64,000 nucleotides of DNA from the NCBI GenBank assembly GCA_051647685.1, contig JBOFEG010000021.1, positions 1 to 64,000 of the forward strand, read 5' to 3'. The notes beneath the pieces are model-generated. The model worked only from the letters and a program-made list of their open reading frames with translations, was not told the DNA's origin and made no database searches. Positions 1 through 8,630 of this stretch are shown here, in pieces. Each line of letters starts with the position of its first letter. Within the stretch, counting starts at the first letter, position 1. The translations under genes and the position numbers were made by a program. This DNA is from CALTSX01 sp051647685. Its GTDB lineage: Bacteria > Chlamydiota > Chlamydiia > Chlamydiales > CALTSX01.

Positions 1-4
1 ACAT

Positions 5-472
5 ATGCCAGCTATAAATTTTACTACTGTAAAAGAATTTGCAACTGCTTCAAAAGATTCTCTTGTAAACCTTGCAACCAATTGTGCATTAGGTACTTAT
101 GGGTATGCTAAAGATAGGTTAGTTGCAGTGCAAACAAAAATAACCCCTTATGTGCCAAGATTGATACAAGGTGCAGAGACGGCAGGAGCTGTAGTTATTG
201 GAACAATAGCTCTTCGAGCTTTAGTAAAACTCTCTAATCATTTACCAGTTGTAGACATGACCGCTGTTTCTATCGTTGCTGGGTATGCACTTACACAACC
301 TAAACAATGTTCTCAAGCCGTAACGCTATATGCAATTGGATCATTAATTGGGAAAAAATTAGTTTCTACATGTTCTTTATCAGTGATGCAGGGTTTTGCT
401 TTATCTGTTGCTACTATTGCGATTGCTAATCATTTAGCAAAATCAGGAAAGCACGACGAAGAAAAAATTTAA
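5..472 (+). CDS. Hypothetical membrane protein, possibly Inc-like
   Basis: The protein has 155 residues and I recognise no family. After a polar N-terminal 50 residues it carries several hydrophobic stretches, roughly residues 58-75, 84-98, 103-118 and 125-143, and a short charged C-terminus ending in KHDEEKI. Clustered hydrophobic lobes of this kind are common in chlamydial inclusion-membrane or envelope proteins, but that is only an analogy. The ATG lies five bases inside the window, so a ribosome binding site cannot be judged and an upstream start cannot be excluded. No frameshift is visible. Confidence 0.6.
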   Translation: MPAINFTTVKEFATASKDSLVNLATNCALGTYGYAKDRLVAVQTKITPYVPRLIQGAETAGAVVIGTIALRALVKLSNHLPVVDMTAVSIVAGYALTQPKQCSQAVTLYAIGSLIGKKLVSTCSLSVMQGFALSVATIAIANHLAKSGKHDEEKI

Positions 473-653
473 ATATTTTTTATTAAGTCTTATTAGACTT
501 ACAAATATTAATATCATTTTTTTATTCACTTCTGCTCTCTGAATATTCACTCGCAAATATAGAAAATCAAAAAATTTTTCAATTTCTATTGATCAGAGTT
601 AATCAAGTTTTAAAAATAATATTACATTTTGATCGGAAGATAAATCAGGGACT

Positions 654-1052
654 CTATCGGGGAAAACTTTCTGGAATGAAAGATGCTAGGATGCTGTATA
701 TAATAAACATAGGAAAAATTTTTATTACTAGAGCAACACCTATAAATCCTATTCGAATAAATAATGGATCAATATGAAAGTACTCACCGATTCCCCCACA
801 TACACCTGCAATTTTTCTATTGTTCATACTTCTGGTTAGACGTTTAGCTGGGTTATATATATAAGCAGAAGGTCCTTGTGGCAAAAATAACCATAACAGT
901 CCATAGACTATTATAAATGGAATAAATAATGTACAGACACATACGATTGCAGCAATGATTCTCAGTAGGGTTGGGTCTATAGCAAAACAGTTTCCTACCC
1001 CACCTAGAACACCACCTATTTTCTTATCCCAACGACAGCGATATAATCTCAT
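654..1052 (-). CDS. Tandem PspC-domain membrane protein
   Basis: This 132-residue protein consists of two PspC domains in tandem and little else. Each copy has the family signature: a basic start, then a glycine-rich GGVGN or GGIGEYF segment, an IDP(T/L)(L/F)(L/I)RI helix, and a hydrophobic membrane segment (about residues 32-55 and 100-125). PspC proteins are small inner-membrane proteins linked to envelope stress in other bacteria. No pspA or pspB lies nearby, so the role here is uncertain. The gene stands alone with non-coding sequence on both sides. Confidence 0.8.
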   Translation of the reverse strand: MRLYRCRWDKKIGGVLGGVGNCFAIDPTLLRIIAAIVCVCTLFIPFIIVYGLLWLFLPQGPSAYIYNPAKRLTRSMNNRKIAGVCGGIGEYFHIDPLFIRIGFIGVALVIKIFPMFIIYSILASFIPESFPR

Positions 1053-1274
1053 AATGACAGTTATTTTACAGCATTCTATAAATAGAAGGCAGGAGAAAAT
1101 ATAAAAAAATTTTTTGTATTGATTTTTTCTTAAATTTTAATAAAATTATGACAAGTAATTAATTAGATAAATAAATTGAAGATAATACTTTAATTATTTT
1201 CATATTTTTTAGTTTAATAAATTACGTGATATAACTAATTATAAACATAAACATATATATATGTAGGAGGATAT

Positions 1275-1679
1275 ATGATAAAAAAATTCTTACCTAGACC
1301 TTTTTTTTCTTGGGATTTAAATGATTTTTTAGAAGAAGAAGATTATCAATTCAGTTCTTCCGGATTAAATATCTATGAAGACAAGAATGCAGTCTTTGTG
1401 GAAGCTGCTTTACCAGGTATTTCTCCTGAGGATGAAGTAGAAGTTACTTTTGATCAAGGTGTGCTTTGGATCAAAGCAGAACGAAAGCAAGAAAAAGGAG
1501 ACGCAGATAAAAAGTATTATCGGAAAGCACAACGTAGTTTTTCATACCGTCTATCTGTTCCTGGAAACATTGACCTTAAACAAGAGCCTGAAGCCTCTTT
1601 TTCAGACGGTTTAATTAAAATTACTTTTTCGAAATCAGAAGAATCTGCGCCTAAAAAAATTTCGGTAAAAAAATTATAA
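1275..1679 (+). CDS. Small heat-shock protein Hsp20 family
   Basis: The 134-residue protein has a short N-terminal arm, an alpha-crystallin domain from about residue 28 to 125 and the conserved AALPGIS segment near residue 45. The C-terminal part shows the GLIKITF type of closing strand, followed by a basic tail. Hsp20 proteins are ATP-independent holdase chaperones that form oligomers in the cytoplasm. A strong Shine-Dalgarno sequence, AGGAGG, ends a few bases before the ATG. The upstream 200 bases are very AT-rich and I found no CIRCE operator, so heat-shock control through HrcA is not supported. Confidence 0.88.
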   Translation: MIKKFLPRPFFSWDLNDFLEEEDYQFSSSGLNIYEDKNAVFVEAALPGISPEDEVEVTFDQGVLWIKAERKQEKGDADKKYYRKAQRSFSYRLSVPGNIDLKQEPEASFSDGLIKITFSKSEESAPKKISVKKL

Positions 1680-1704
1680 AATTTTTACCTCCAAGAAGAA
1701 TAAA

Positions 1705-2331
1705 TTAGGATAATTCAAATGATTGGAAAAATTCTTTTATTTTTTCGTAACGATCGGGTGTGAAATCGATTTCTGGTATTGAAACCTCGATTAAATAAAT
1801 AGAAGTATCGACTAAGATTAATTTTCCGATAATTTGAATTTTTCCTATTTCTTGTTTCAATGTATATTCCAATATAGTATATCTGTCTGATTTTTTAAAC
1901 TTAGTGGTTAGTACTTTTTTTGGTAACCTTGCATGTTCTGTGAGAATTTTAAGAGCACCATTTAAAATAATTTTTTTGCTCCATCGAAAACATTTTTTAG
2001 GTAGAACTGTTGTATAAACCTTATACTCTGCTTTACCGTCTTTTGCTATATATTCATGAAGAGCAATCGGCTTTTGACTAAGCTTTGGAAGTAATTGCTC
2101 ACGACAAGAATAAGAGGGGGAAGATGGGAATGCAATTTCAAATTTTTTAGTAGGTACAAAAGTATTGAGATTTGTGTCGTCTATTTTAGGTATTTCAGTT
2201 CTTGTAGAAATGGATTCTGTAACTGGACATTTCTGGAAATTAGGTAAATAAGGAATTATACTTACAAATAATGAAAAAACAAAAATTAATAAAATTATTT
2301 TTTTATTTTTATGCAAACAATTTAATTTCAT
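1705..2331 (-). CDS. Hypothetical exported or anchored protein
   Basis: I do not recognise a named family. The chosen ATG gives 208 residues; an in-frame TTG at 2367 would add 12. A basic start followed by a hydrophobic run (about residues 9-28) looks like a signal peptide or membrane anchor. The rest is a soluble domain that begins with an FEIAFPSSP segment and ends with a YEKIKEFFQSFEL segment. This resembles the small alpha/beta domains found in many bacterial lipoproteins and PsbP-like exported proteins. No lipobox is obvious. The gene runs downstream of mnmA on the same strand, with about 70 bases between them. Confidence 0.6.
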   Translation of the reverse strand: MKLNCLHKNKKIILLIFVFSLFVSIIPYLPNFQKCPVTESISTRTEIPKIDDTNLNTFVPTKKFEIAFPSSPSYSCREQLLPKLSQKPIALHEYIAKDGKAEYKVYTTVLPKKCFRWSKKIILNGALKILTEHARLPKKVLTTKFKKSDRYTILEYTLKQEIGKIQIIGKLILVDTSIYLIEVSIPEIDFTPDRYEKIKEFFQSFELS

Positions 2332-2404
2332 ATTAATATGATAAATATGTTTTATAATTAATTTCAATATTAATTAAATAGTTTAAATAAACTTAATAAC
2401 ATTA

Positions 2405-3514
2405 TTAGATAGAATGAATAGTATCTAAGTTAAGTGACTCTTGTCGGCCATAGTAAGATAAACCTGAGGATTGAATAATTGCACCCCCAAGGCATATATT
2501 CCCGGAGTAGAAAACGATCGCTTGTCCTGGGGTGATAGCGCGTTGTGGCCTTTTAAAGGTAACTTTCAAAGAGTTAGTAGATTCAAGAGTAACTGTACAA
2601 GCCTGCTGAAGTTGTCGATAGCGAATTTTAGCTGTGCAATGAAGAGGAAAAAGAGAGGAGACTAGCGTTGATCGAATGGCTATTAAAGAGTCGGCATATA
2701 AGGCCGGATGATCCCTACCTTGTGCTACAAAAATTGTATTAGTATCTATTTCCTTTTTTACTACGAACCAAGCTTCGCCAGGTCCTCCAATACCTAGATT
2801 TTTTCTCTGCCCGAGTGTATAAAAATAAGCGCCTGTATGAGTTCCGAGTCTCTGGCCTTCAATCGAATAAATAGCACCACTTTTTATTGGAATATACTGT
2901 TGTACAAAATGATAGAAATTCCTCTTTCCAATAAAACAGATTCCAGTGCTGTCTTTTTTAGAGTGAACTGGCAAGCCATGATCTTTCGCAATTTTTCTTA
3001 CAGATTCTTTAGTGTATTTCCCTAGTGGAAATAACACAGATTGCATTTGATTCTTTTGTAATGGATATAGGAAATAGGTTTGATCTTTATTAGCGTCCAC
3101 TGCTCGGCATAGCTGTAGGTTTGTAATTTGTGCATAGTGACCTGTCGCTAAGTGGCTCGCTCCTGTTCGCAAAACTTTCTGAAGAAAAATGTTAAATTTA
3201 ATTTTTTCATTACATAAAATGTCTGGATTAGGCGTGAGGCCAAGCTTCAGATCCCGAATGAACAATGTGAAGACTTCCTCAAAATATTCTTTTGTAAAAT
3301 TTGTAGTATAATAGGAAATATTAAGGTGATCGCAAACCCGGATGACATCATCCATATCTCTTTGAGAGTGACATTTGCCATTTATATCTGTCTCTTCCCA
3401 GTTTTTCATATACATGCCGGTAACACTATAGCCCTGTTGTTTCAAAAGAAGAGCCGTAACCGATGAATCGACACCTCCGGACATACCAACAATAATAGAA
3501 GGGGAATATGACAT
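2405..3514 (-). CDS. mnmA: tRNA-specific 2-thiouridylase MnmA
   Basis: MnmA (TrmU) makes 2-thiouridine at the wobble position 34 of tRNA-Lys, -Glu and -Gln, using ATP and a persulfide sulfur. The 369-residue length fits the family. The PP-loop SGGVDSS is at about residues 11-17. The two catalytic cysteines are in the PDILCNEKIKF segment (about residue 101) and in STGICFIGKRNF (about residue 192). The C-terminal barrel domain follows. The gene appears intact. The upstream region to the divergent hypothetical gene at 3592 is about 77 bases and must hold both promoters. Confidence 0.96.
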   Translation of the reverse strand: MSYSPSIIVGMSGGVDSSVTALLLKQQGYSVTGMYMKNWEETDINGKCHSQRDMDDVIRVCDHLNISYYTTNFTKEYFEEVFTLFIRDLKLGLTPNPDILCNEKIKFNIFLQKVLRTGASHLATGHYAQITNLQLCRAVDANKDQTYFLYPLQKNQMQSVLFPLGKYTKESVRKIAKDHGLPVHSKKDSTGICFIGKRNFYHFVQQYIPIKSGAIYSIEGQRLGTHTGAYFYTLGQRKNLGIGGPGEAWFVVKKEIDTNTIFVAQGRDHPALYADSLIAIRSTLVSSLFPLHCTAKIRYRQLQQACTVTLESTNSLKVTFKRPQRAITPGQAIVFYSGNICLGGAIIQSSGLSYYGRQESLNLDTIHSI

Positions 3515-3591
3515 AATTAATGGTTAGTAAATTTTATCTTATTAATTATATCCATATTCTATAAATATTACAATTAGGAATCCCAATATAA

Positions 3592-4227
3592 ATGTATCAA
3601 ATAATAGATAGAGATCTAAACGCAGTAGGGAGTCTAATGAATCCTGTCATAAAATTTGTTACAAAAATGCATTTGAGACATTCTATAGATAATATTCTAA
3701 TAAATAGATTTTTTTTATCGACAATCCAGAATTTTATAGATGAGAAAGATGCAAGATATCGATATGTAGAACAAATACCTCATACAATAGCGGCTTTAAT
3801 TTATTACGTGGGTCTCTTTTGTTTTTCCTCTATGATCGCTATTTTTAAATTAGAAGGTCGGAACTCGTATAAAAAGCTCTCTGTTACCTTTGCAACACAA
3901 GTAACTTTTGCTATTTCTTCCTTATACTTATCAATAATTGGGAGTCTTTCTCCTGATCTTGCTATGAATATTACTTTATTCTGCGGGAAAAAAATTATAG
4001 AAATTTTTGATAGAGATGAAGAAGAAACAAAAAAAATATGTGATTTTATTAAAAATTTTTGGTCATCCTATCGGATTCGTATACAAAATTGGATGTTATC
4101 CACTCAAAAGCTAACGCCTCAAAACGGATTCAATTATCAAATGCGTGTAATGGATATACATAGAAGAGTAGAAAATCTATCAGATATAAAAAATTTATTC
4201 CAGTATGCTCTGCAGTTAAATGGCTAA
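3592..4227 (+). CDS. Hypothetical two-lobed membrane protein
   Basis: The protein has 211 residues and no family I recognise. It has two hydrophobic segments close together, about residues 66-85 and 100-121, separated by a short polar loop. Longer charged regions lie on both sides. This bilobed hydrophobic pattern is typical of chlamydial inclusion-membrane (Inc) proteins, although here the lobes are central rather than N-terminal. Its 3' end overlaps the convergent hydrolase gene by 12 bases. Function is unknown; the Inc idea is inference from shape only. Confidence 0.6.
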   Translation: MYQIIDRDLNAVGSLMNPVIKFVTKMHLRHSIDNILINRFFLSTIQNFIDEKDARYRYVEQIPHTIAALIYYVGLFCFSSMIAIFKLEGRNSYKKLSVTFATQVTFAISSLYLSIIGSLSPDLAMNITLFCGKKIIEIFDRDEEETKKICDFIKNFWSSYRIRIQNWMLSTQKLTPQNGFNYQMRVMDIHRRVENLSDIKNLFQYALQLNG

Positions 4228-5040
4228 TGAAAGAATTTCGGTTAATTTATTTTGATATACAGATTCTTTAATGATAAGATGATGCGCAGCATTTTCCAGC
4301 AGAATTAATGTGAGTTGATTTGGTAGAGCTAATTTCTGGAGCGTTACGCTTGCTTTGTATGGAATTAATGCGTCTGCTTTACTGTGAAATACATAGATAG
4401 GGCATAAGACCTTTTGAATCCATAAGTCGGTACGAAGCTGGTATTTTAATAGAAAAGTAATCAGGAATTTTGGGAAGTAGGGTTTCAATCCACTCGCTAC
4501 TTCAGAGAACCGACAATAAGGCGACTCTAAAATTAGCATTTTAGGGGAGTGTTTACTAGCAAGATATGTAGCAATGCCAGTTCCAAGTGATGTCCCATAA
4601 AAAATCGTATCTTTTAAAAGATAGCGTTCTGAGAGAAATTCATACACTTTTTCTGCATCGTCAAGTATAACTTGTTCGTTATTGATAGTTCCCATGCTTT
4701 TTCCAAATCCTCGGTAATCAAATATTAAGCAGTCATAGCCTCTCTCTGTAAAATCTTTTATTACGCTACCCCATGGTTTAGCAAGATTTCCCCCTCTTCC
4801 ATGAAAATAAAGTACAACGCCTTTCTTACCTTCGGAAAAAAATAACATGGAATGTAAATGTACATTGGGTGCTACTGGAATGAAATGCTCTTCAAAAGCA
4901 GTCTCTGAAGAAAAAACATAATCTTTAGAAAGGGGAATTGATTGAAAAATTTCTCTCTCTTGAAATAAATATAAGTAACTTGGGAAAACAATTAAATAAG
5001 TAATTAAAAATGAACTGAAAAGTTTTTTTATAGAACGCAT
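4216..5040 (-). CDS. Alpha/beta hydrolase, membrane-anchored
   Basis: This 274-residue protein has an N-terminal hydrophobic segment (about residues 8-27) that should export or anchor it. An alpha/beta-hydrolase core follows. The oxyanion-hole region reads YFHGRGGN, and the nucleophile elbow is GTSLGTG with the serine near residue 150. The likely acid is in HSKADALIP and the catalytic histidine in ENAAHHLI near the end. It resembles the Bem46/YqiA-like esterases with unknown substrate. It is convergent with and slightly overlaps the hypothetical gene before it. Confidence 0.85.
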   Translation of the reverse strand: MRSIKKLFSSFLITYLIVFPSYLYLFQEREIFQSIPLSKDYVFSSETAFEEHFIPVAPNVHLHSMLFFSEGKKGVVLYFHGRGGNLAKPWGSVIKDFTERGYDCLIFDYRGFGKSMGTINNEQVILDDAEKVYEFLSERYLLKDTIFYGTSLGTGIATYLASKHSPKMLILESPYCRFSEVASGLKPYFPKFLITFLLKYQLRTDLWIQKVLCPIYVFHSKADALIPYKASVTLQKLALPNQLTLILLENAAHHLIIKESVYQNKLTEILSLAI

Positions 5041-5127
5041 ATACTATTTTACCGAATATTTCTCTCTATAAAATAAGTGTTTCTTTTTATAATGTTTAAT
5101 TCAATCTTTTTTAAAAAATAATTTCAT

Positions 5128-5766
5128 ATGATATTGATAATCGATAATTATGATAGTTTTACATTTAACTTGTATCAGATCTGCGCTACGATTTATCCCA
5201 ATATTAAAATTGTACGAAATGATTGTATAGACTTATATACAATCAATCCAAATCGATATAGAGGGATTATAATTTCTCCAGGACCTGGATCGCCGGAACA
5301 ATCTGGATTGTGCATCCCTATAGTACAAAAGTTTTCAGGGAGTATTCCTATTTTAGGTATATGTCTTGGACATCAAATTATCGCAAAAGCATTCGGTGGC
5401 ACTGTACAGGCCGCACATACGATTATGCATGGTAAAAGATCTATACTATGGCACAGTCAGATAGAGTTATTTGCTGGTGTAATAAATCCTTTGCATGTTG
5501 GAAGGTATCATTCTTTAATGGTATCTTTAGAAGATCTTCCTCCCATTTTTAGGATAGATGCTATGTATTCGAATCACTCAATTATGGCCATTCGACATAA
5601 GATACATCTAACATATGGACTGCAATTTCATCCAGAATCCTATTTATCAGAAGATGGGAGTGTAATTATTCGTAACTTCTTAAATATTTGCGGTGTATCG
5701 AATTTTCCCAGTAATATTTTTGATATCGATAGATTGATTGAATATAAGTGCATCGACCAAAACTAA
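5128..5766 (+). CDS. pabA: Glutamine amidotransferase PabA/TrpG-type
   Basis: This is a class I glutamine amidotransferase of 212 residues, the subunit that supplies ammonia to aminodeoxychorismate or anthranilate synthase. The start NYDSFTFNL is typical of the family. The nucleophile cysteine is in GICLGHQ (about residue 79), and the His-Glu pair lies in QFHPES (about residues 169-171). No trpE or pabB partner is in the window, so pabA is preferred over trpG only because of the adjoining chorismate genes. The last 29 residues are encoded antisense to the end of aroC, an 87-base convergent overlap. Confidence 0.85.
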   Translation: MILIIDNYDSFTFNLYQICATIYPNIKIVRNDCIDLYTINPNRYRGIIISPGPGSPEQSGLCIPIVQKFSGSIPILGICLGHQIIAKAFGGTVQAAHTIMHGKRSILWHSQIELFAGVINPLHVGRYHSLMVSLEDLPPIFRIDAMYSNHSIMAIRHKIHLTYGLQFHPESYLSEDGSVIIRNFLNICGVSNFPSNIFDIDRLIEYKCIDQN

Positions 5767-6819
5767 AGCTGCCATAGCCTCTACGACGGGTACTGCTCGA
5801 ATGGCAACGCAAGGATCATGACGAGCAGTAGCTGTGTATTGTAAAACACTGGGAATTTTTTCAATAAAGTCTACTGTACGTTGAGGCTTTTGAATGCTAG
5901 AAGTAGGTTTGAAGGGCATTCTGCAATAGATAGGCATACCATTTGCTATTCCACCAAGTGTACCGCCACTATGGTTTGTTATGAAGGAAATATTTTCTGA
6001 ATCATCAATGTAAAATTCATCATTACTTTGAGAACCTAATTTTTGTGCAGAGAGAAATCCATCTCCAATTTCAAATCCTTTGCATGCTGGAATAGACAAC
6101 ATAGCTTTTGCTAAATTTGCTTCTAACTTTTCATATACTGGATCTCCAAGTCCAATGGGTAGAGGAGTAGTAAATAATTCGACTATGCCCCCTATAGAGT
6201 CTCCCAATGACTTTACGGAATGTAGTAACTTAATAATCATTTGCTCTGTATTTGGGCATGCACAAAAAATGGGACTATCTATTATTTGCTGACGTACATC
6301 AGTAATGTTATGGTCGACATAAGATGGAGATGCTATATCACCGACAGATCGGATATATGCTATCAGATCAATACCGCATAAATGCAAAATTTTTTTTGCA
6401 ATGGCTCCGGCAGCAACTCTACAAACAGTTTCTCTGGCTGATGCTCTTCCACCGCCATAGGGATCAAAAATAGTATATTTTCTCCAATAGGTAAAACTTG
6501 CGTGTCCAGGACGTAAAAGTTTTCGTATAGGGGTATAATCATCTGCATTATTATCTCTGTTAAAGATAATAATAGAGATAGGTGCTCCTGTTGTTTTTCC
6601 TTCAAATACTCCTGAGTAAATATGAGCAATATCTAGTTCTTGTCTAGACGTAGTATGTATATTTCTACCCGGCTTTCTATAAGATAGAACATCGGTGATT
6701 TCTTTTTCAGATAACTCCAGTCCTGCTGGACAACCATCAATGACTACTCCATAAGCTTTTCCATGAGACTCACCCCATGTCGTTATGCGAAAATGAATTC
6801 CAAAACTATTGGTGGCCAT
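5680..6819 (-). CDS. aroC: Chorismate synthase AroC
   Basis: AroC converts EPSP to chorismate with reduced FMN as cofactor, the last step of the shared aromatic pathway. The 379 residues include the N-terminal FRITTWGESHG signature, the conserved RPGHASFTYWRKY segment and the GGGRASARETV loop that binds FMN and substrate. The C-terminal RHDPCVAIRAVPVVEAMAAL signature is present. It is the last gene of the aroB-aroA-aroK-aroC operon, and its ATG overlaps the end of aroK by 14 bases. Its 3' end overlaps pabA on the other strand. Confidence 0.96.
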   Translation of the reverse strand: MATNSFGIHFRITTWGESHGKAYGVVIDGCPAGLELSEKEITDVLSYRKPGRNIHTTSRQELDIAHIYSGVFEGKTTGAPISIIIFNRDNNADDYTPIRKLLRPGHASFTYWRKYTIFDPYGGGRASARETVCRVAAGAIAKKILHLCGIDLIAYIRSVGDIASPSYVDHNITDVRQQIIDSPIFCACPNTEQMIIKLLHSVKSLGDSIGGIVELFTTPLPIGLGDPVYEKLEANLAKAMLSIPACKGFEIGDGFLSAQKLGSQSNDEFYIDDSENISFITNHSGGTLGGIANGMPIYCRMPFKPTSSIQKPQRTVDFIEKIPSVLQYTATARHDPCVAIRAVPVVEAMAALVLVDALIFNQSIDIKNITGKIRYTANI

Positions 6820-7350
6820 AATACCCAGGATTTATATCAGCATAAAAACTACTAAGAATATCAAGAATTTCCTCAAAGGTCTTGTCGTCTACGACTATTG
6901 TACGAGATGGGATCTTTTTCATGTATTTCAAACGATCTTCATAAAAATGATTACAATGAGAAATATCTTTTAATTTGGACAAAAAAGCAGGTGGATCCAA
7001 GAGAAGGCGTGAGTAGAGTGTTTTTTTTGCAATTTCAAGATAGATAAACTCTCCTAGCTTCTGTAAGAAACTGACAACTTTTGCATTACAAATAGCCCCC
7101 CCCCTAGAGCAATAACTGTATTCGATTGATTCTGTAGAGAGAAAATTGCTTCAGATTCTAATATTCTAAATTTTTTTTCTCCAAACTTTTGGTAAATCTC
7201 TCGACAAGAATAGGGTGATTTGAATCGTTTTTGATATAATTTTTCTATTATCCTATCCGTATCGATAAAGGAAAGGGACAAATTAACAGCAAGTTTTTGT
7301 CCAATAGTAGTTTTTCCACTTCTCGGCAATCCAAATAAAATAATATTCAT
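6806..7350 (-). pseudogene. aroK: Shikimate kinase AroK, frameshifted at a G9 tract
   Basis: Shikimate kinase phosphorylates the 3-hydroxyl of shikimate. The N-terminal part has the Walker A motif GLPRSGKTT, the DTDR substrate-binding aspartates and an ALGGG motif, then the frame is lost. The run of nine G on the coding strand (C at 7096-7104) sits exactly at the conserved LGGG(A) motif. One extra G would restore A-I-C-N and read on to a stop at 6806, giving 181 residues, the normal family length. As printed, the product ends at 7054 after 98 residues. The gene overlaps aroA by four bases (ATGA) and aroC by 14. Sequencing error, slippage decoding, phase variation and true loss all remain possible. 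Confidence 0.88.
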
Positions 7351-8630
7351 GGCAAAATTCTCAAATCAGCTCCTAAGTTCTGCAAATCTTGCACAAAACT
7401 ACTATATGTTTTCTTGATGGGATCTATTTCATGTATGATAGATGACCCAGCAGCACCGAGCGCTGCAACAGCCAGCGATAATATAACTCGATGATCTTTA
7501 TGTCCGTATAACTCCGATGATCCTTGAAGATTAGATGATTCAATAATCATTCCATCATCAGTTTCCCAAATTATCGCTCCCATTTTGCGCAGCTCCTTTG
7601 TCATTGTAGAGATGCGATTAGATTCTTTATGTTTTGCTATACTGCCATTCATAAGACGTGTAGTTCCTTTTGCAAAACAACCCACTACTGCCAAAATAGT
7701 AATAGCATCAATACAATCATTGACATGAATATCCATGCCCTGCAGAAAGGAAGTTTTTTTAACTCGAATAGAGTTGTTTCTAAGTTCTAAATTAGCGCCC
7801 ATTCTTTGTAGAATAGTAACTACTTCTTTATCGCCTTGTACATCACTAAAATCCACATTATATAAAGTTATTTCAGAGCCTGTGATTAAAGCTGCTACTA
7901 GTGGATAAGCTGCGGAACTAAAATCACCAGGGATATTTATATGAAAACCTGGATAGGAAATCTTGCCTCTTATTTTATAATGGGAATAACCCGTTCGAAG
8001 ATATGGAATCTTTAGCTTTTGTAGCCAATATAGAGTCATATCAATCCAAGGGCGTTCCCCGGGATTCTTTACAAATATATCTGTTATACCTTCTATGAAA
8101 GCAGCAGCAATAAGTAGAGCAGAGACAGGTTGAGAATCTTCTCCACATACGTGGATTGTACCTGAAACGGGAGGGCCTTTAATAATAATAGGTGCTCCTC
8201 CATGGGCCTGCGTTGCGTAGGCTAAAACTCTTAATTGCCGTAATCCATCAATTAGAGGTCTTATGGGACGACTATTGCGAATGGAATAATCACCAGTAAT
8301 AATAGTATGACCATTCGATAATCCAGCTATTGCCCCGATTAACCGAAATACAAGACCGGAATTACCAGAATCAATGATATTTTCTGCGATTGGTAGATTA
8401 CCGTCATTGCCCTCTATCATTAAATAATTGCAATGCTTCTTAATCCGAGTATGAAATTGGCGTGCTGCTGAAATCATAGCCTCTGTGTCGGGAGAATGCA
8501 AATAGTTTACAATCACCGATGTTCCTCTACCCATCATACCAAATATAATGGCCCGAAGTGTATGGGATTTAGAGGGAGGTACGGTAATATTTCCGTTAAG
8601 AATACTTGGATTAATTAGTAGTTTTTTCAT
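7347..8630 (-). CDS. aroA: EPSP synthase AroA
   Basis: AroA transfers the enolpyruvyl group of PEP to shikimate-3-phosphate. The 427-residue length is normal. The N-terminus shows the PPSKSHTLRA substrate-binding motif, and the second half has the DCIDAITILAV segment and the KESNRIS motif with the conserved Lys, Glu and Arg. A DHRVILSLAVAALG segment closes the domain. The gene overlaps the end of aroB by 20 bases and the start of aroK by four, so the operon is likely to be translationally coupled. Nothing in the sequence looks damaged. Confidence 0.96.
   Translation of the reverse strand: MKKLLINPSILNGNITVPPSKSHTLRAIIFGMMGRGTSVIVNYLHSPDTEAMISAARQFHTRIKKHCNYLMIEGNDGNLPIAENIIDSGNSGLVFRLIGAIAGLSNGHTIITGDYSIRNSRPIRPLIDGLRQLRVLAYATQAHGGAPIIIKGPPVSGTIHVCGEDSQPVSALLIAAAFIEGITDIFVKNPGERPWIDMTLYWLQKLKIPYLRTGYSHYKIRGKISYPGFHINIPGDFSSAAYPLVAALITGSEITLYNVDFSDVQGDKEVVTILQRMGANLELRNNSIRVKKTSFLQGMDIHVNDCIDAITILAVVGCFAKGTTRLMNGSIAKHKESNRISTMTKELRKMGAIIWETDDGMIIESSNLQGSSELYGHKDHRVILSLAVAALGAAGSSIIHEIDPIKKTYSSFVQDLQNLGADLRILP

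Noticed and set aside
589..777. Small ORF downstream of the first gene
   Set aside because: It overlaps the PspC gene on the other strand and lacks a ribosome site.
6806..7000. Separate small gene downstream of aroK
   Set aside because: It is the C-terminal half of shikimate kinase, in frame after restoring one G.
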